This document shows, one piece after another, positions 4,909 to 6,826 of a stretch of 6,826 nucleotides of DNA; the first letter of the stretch is position 1, and every line of letters starts with the position of its first letter. The notes under the pieces were generated by a model. That model did not search any database, had not been told where the DNA came from, and was given only the letters and a program-made list of their open reading frames with translations. The stretch is from an uncultured Oscillospiraceae bacterium (GTDB lineage: Bacteria; Bacillota; Clostridia; Oscillospirales; Ruminococcaceae). The stretch is taken from NCBI GenBank assembly GCA_950097605.1, contig CATNEU010000080.1:1-6826 (forward strand), written 5' to 3'. A program made the translations under genes and the position numbers.

Positions 4909-6105
4909 TCAGTCCGAAGAAAGCTGTTTTGCCGGTGGAACCGCTCTCTTTTCGGGGGGATTCCCGCCGCGCCGTGCCATCAGCACAGCCGATATAAGCG
5001 AAACAAACGGAACGGTCAGAATCACCCCGAGCGTGCCCGACAGCCCCTGTAAAATCTCGATGCCAATTGCATACATATTCATAATTTGCAGATACGGCAT
5101 GTTGTAAGCGTAGATCATCACCAGCAAGCTGACCGAGCCGCCCGTAAACGCGAGAAGCAATGTGTTGGACATGGTACCCATCATATCCCGGCCCACATTG
5201 ACGCCGCTTTTAAAGAGCTCTCTCGCTGTCAAGTGCGGACCATGCGCGTGCAGCTCGCCGACCACGGAGGCCACCGACATGCTCACATCCATCACAGCGC
5301 CCAGTGCGGCGATCAGAATGCCCGAAAACAAGAGGCCGCCAATTTGCAGCTTGCTGTTTTGGCCGACAAAGAGCAGCGATTCAATATCCCCGACATTCCA
5401 TCCCGAAATGTGCGCCAGCTTTCCAAACAGGGCGGCAATCCCGCCTGAAGCCACAACTCCGGCAACCGTACCCAGGATCGAAGCCAGCGTCTTGATCGAA
5501 AACCCTCCGATTAAGTACATCGTAACCAGCGTTGTCAGCACCGCGACAACCGCCGCCGATAAAAACGGGGAGGCCCCCCTATAGAGCATCGGCAGATAGA
5601 GAAATAAAATGCAGACAAACGTGAATACGAGCGAGGCTGCGGAGGCCAGCCCCTTTTTGCCGCCGATTCCCCAGAGCAACACGAGAAACAGCCCGGCCAG
5701 CAGATAGAGCGCCCCCCCTCTGTCATAGTTATAGACGCTCGCGGAGAGTGCGCCGTCGTGTTCACTCACCTGCAAAATAATCTTGCCGCCAACCTCGCAG
5801 ACCGCACCGTGCAGATAGCTGCTGATACTGGTTGCCTCGCAGACCTGCCCTTTATAAGGGCCGGAGGTGATTTCCGCCGTAATCGTCTGGCTGCCCTGTC
5901 TGGTCCCGTCCGGCTGTAAATTGTCCTCCAAAATGGAAAGAACCCGCGCTTTTGCAAAGTCCGAGCCGTCCTGCGGCAGCAGCGGCGTCTTTTCCACACC
6001 AAGGTTCAGCCATACCAGAAAAAAGCCAAAGAGAACCAGCAGCAGCAAGACCGCCAGGTGCGGCAGACGTTTTTTCCATGGACCGGTATCCCGTTTCTGT
6101 TCCAT
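4909..6105 (-). CDS. YibE/F family integral membrane protein
   Basis: A 398-aa polytopic membrane protein of the YibE/F-like family (Pfam YibE_F), whose transported substrate or function is not established. Layout: a basic N-terminus, a first membrane segment (about 16-34), a non-membrane region of about 95 residues (35-130) with two cysteines (C89, C103), then about seven hydrophobic segments from 131 to 376 and a polar C-terminal tail. Family motifs seen are 'WGIGGKKGL' (145-153), 'LASILGTVAGV' (207-217), 'AALGAVMDVSMSVAS' (266-280) and 'GRDMMGTMSNTLLLAFTGGS' (305-324). The ATG is preceded by GGAGG (6115-6111) with 5 nt spacing. It appears to stand alone: gaps of over 140 nt lie on both sides and a G+C-rich hairpin sits just upstream. 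The family call is firm; function is open. Confidence 0.93.
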   Translation of the reverse strand: MEQKRDTGPWKKRLPHLAVLLLLVLFGFFLVWLNLGVEKTPLLPQDGSDFAKARVLSILEDNLQPDGTRQGSQTITAEITSGPYKGQVCEATSISSYLHGAVCEVGGKIILQVSEHDGALSASVYNYDRGGALYLLAGLFLVLLWGIGGKKGLASAASLVFTFVCILFLYLPMLYRGASPFLSAAVVAVLTTLVTMYLIGGFSIKTLASILGTVAGVVASGGIAALFGKLAHISGWNVGDIESLLFVGQNSKLQIGGLLFSGILIAALGAVMDVSMSVASVVGELHAHGPHLTARELFKSGVNVGRDMMGTMSNTLLLAFTGGSVSLLVMIYAYNMPYLQIMNMYAIGIEILQGLSGTLGVILTVPFVSLISAVLMARRGGNPPEKRAVPPAKQLSSD

Positions 6106-6120
6106 ATGCTCCTCCCACCC

Positions 6121-6144
6121 GCATGCGCGCCGGCGCGTGCATGC
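6121..6144 (-). repeat. G+C-rich near-palindrome in front of yibE/F
   Basis: GCATGC at 6121-6126 and again at 6139-6144 flank the palindromic core GCGCCGGCGC (6127-6136), with a 2-nt bulge at 6137-6138. The whole folds into a very stable hairpin directly upstream (4 nt) of the GGGAGG ribosome binding site of the YibE/F gene. It could be a protein-binding site or an RNA structure affecting translation; neither can be decided here. Confidence 0.5.
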
Positions 6145-6173
6145 CCTTACTTATTCTGTAGCCGTATATGTAC

Positions 6174-6219
6174 GAGAACAATACAGGAAAGCTGCTGCCG
6201 CGGCCCCTGTATTGTTCTC
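6174..6219. terminator. 14-bp inverted repeat between surface-protein gene and yibE/F, probable terminator
   Basis: GAGAACAATACAGG (6174-6187) is repeated inverted at 6206-6219 without mismatch. Inside, GCTGC (6191-6195) pairs with GCGGC (6200-6204) around the loop TGCC, giving a two-part stem. It begins 33 nt after the stop of the surface-protein gene, fitting a terminator, and like the hairpin at 2968-3026 its outer arm is T-rich (TATTGTTCTC) in both directions. There is no pure T run, so an operator for the following yibE/F promoter is an alternative. Confidence 0.55.
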
Positions 6220-6251
6220 TGTCCATGATTCGGATGTGCCGGATATCCGGG

Positions 6252-6826
6252 CTATTTTGTTCTTCTGCGCTTGATCGCAGCGCCCGCAAGTCCGCCGGTT
6301 GCCGCCAGTGCGGTCACGGCAGCGCTCACAATGCCCAGCAGGCTGGACGGGTCGCCCGTGTTCGGTGCACTGGTGCCGGGCTTGTTCGGCTTTTCGGGAG
6401 CGGCGGGCTTTGATGGGTCGGCGGGTTTCGGGTCTTCGGCAACCTTGCCCTCCGCAAACGACTGCACAGCGGCTTCCAGCTCCTGTATGGCGCTTTTCAC
6501 CTGGGCGCCTGTGCTATCCTCGTTGTGCAAAATGTCTTCGGCCTTCTGCACAGCGGCCTGCAGCACCGCTTTGGAGCCGATTGCATACTGGCCTTTGCCG
6601 GTTCCCTCCTGCGCTGTCTCCAGAAGTGCCTTCGTGCTGTCTATCGCGGATGCGAGCGCATCTGCATCCCTTTTTTCCACAACATCCTGTATGGCGGTGG
6701 AAAGCGTGGTATAGGCGTCCGCAAGCGCCTGCGCGGGAATTGCCTGCTGCTCGTTGTCCATTGTCTTGTCCAAAAACTTGGAATAGCCCTCTTTGAGCTT
6801 TTTGGAACCTTCGGCAGCATAGCCGC
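6252..6826 (-). CDS. FIVAR-like surface protein with LPxTG-type anchor, 5' end outside window
   Basis: The frame is open from the right edge to a TAG at 6254-6252, giving about 190 visible residues, the C-terminal part of a longer protein. The visible start resembles 'GYAAEGSKKLKEGYSKFL'. Then come helical, Ala/Leu/Glu-rich repeats (about 6725-6455) with the 'AVLQAAVQKAEDIL....STGAQVKSAIQELEAAVQ' pattern of FIVAR domains, a Pro/Lys/Asp-rich wall-spanning linker (about 6435-6366), the sorting motif APNTGD (6368-6351), a hydrophobic segment (about 6338-6273) and the tail KRRRTK. This is the classic sortase anchoring signal with an xPxTG variant, so the protein should be attached to peptidoglycan. 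FIVAR domains often accompany carbohydrate-active or adhesive modules, which would lie outside the window. The TTG at 6773 is not a convincing start because the frame continues upstream without a stop. Confidence 0.85.
   Translation of the reverse strand, partial: GYAAEGSKKLKEGYSKFLDKTMDNEQQAIPAQALADAYTTLSTAIQDVVEKRDADALASAIDSTKALLETAQEGTGKGQYAIGSKAVLQAAVQKAEDILHNEDSTGAQVKSAIQELEAAVQSFAEGKVAEDPKPADPSKPAAPEKPNKPGTSAPNTGDPSSLLGIVSAAVTALAATGGLAGAAIKRRRTK

Noticed and set aside
6145..6217. Promoter for yibE/F overlapping the inverted repeat (TTGTTC and CAGAAT, 17 nt apart on the minus strand)
   Set aside because: Both hexamers match the consensus poorly; not enough to annotate.

Overview
The window looks like part of an anaerobic Firmicutes (Clostridia) chromosome, probably of the Oscillospiraceae/Ruminococcaceae type. 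This is inferred from the strong AGGAGG-type ribosome binding sites, the fairly high G+C, the FeoA-FeoA-FeoB-'FeoB-associated Cys-rich protein' cluster, a YibE/F membrane protein, and an LPxTG-like (APNTGD) wall-anchored protein. No RNA genes, insertion sequences or CRISPR arrays were seen.

Left part, plus strand (1-2945): a ferrous iron uptake operon. It has the tail of one FeoA-domain protein, a second complete FeoA, the GTPase-permease FeoB (717 aa, all G motifs intact), and a 71-aa Cys-rich single-pass protein of the FeoB-associated family. Between feoA and feoB lie a terminator-like hairpin and a small inverted repeat that may be a metal-regulator site. A 25-bp perfect hairpin at 2968-3026 closes the operon and could terminate transcription from both sides.

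Right part, minus strand (3127-6826), read from right to left: the C-terminal part of a FIVAR-like, sortase-anchored surface protein; a hairpin-rich spacer; a YibE/F family polytopic membrane protein; and a two-gene operon of a nucleoside hydrolase followed 23 nt later by a CatA-like acetyltransferase.

The most interesting part is the leader of that two-gene operon (4695-4787). An extended -10 promoter is followed by a near-perfect Shine-Dalgarno, a 10-codon ORF (MGICRKLLYP-stop), and a 9-bp hairpin. The left arm of the hairpin is codons 7-9 of the leader ORF and the right arm contains most of the Shine-Dalgarno of the nucleoside hydrolase. This is the layout of translational attenuation known from cat-86 and ermC, here placed in front of a nucleoside hydrolase plus a CAT-like enzyme. 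It suggests a small operon induced by something that stalls ribosomes, perhaps a nucleoside-type or other translation inhibitor. The geometry is seen directly; the inducer and function are inference.
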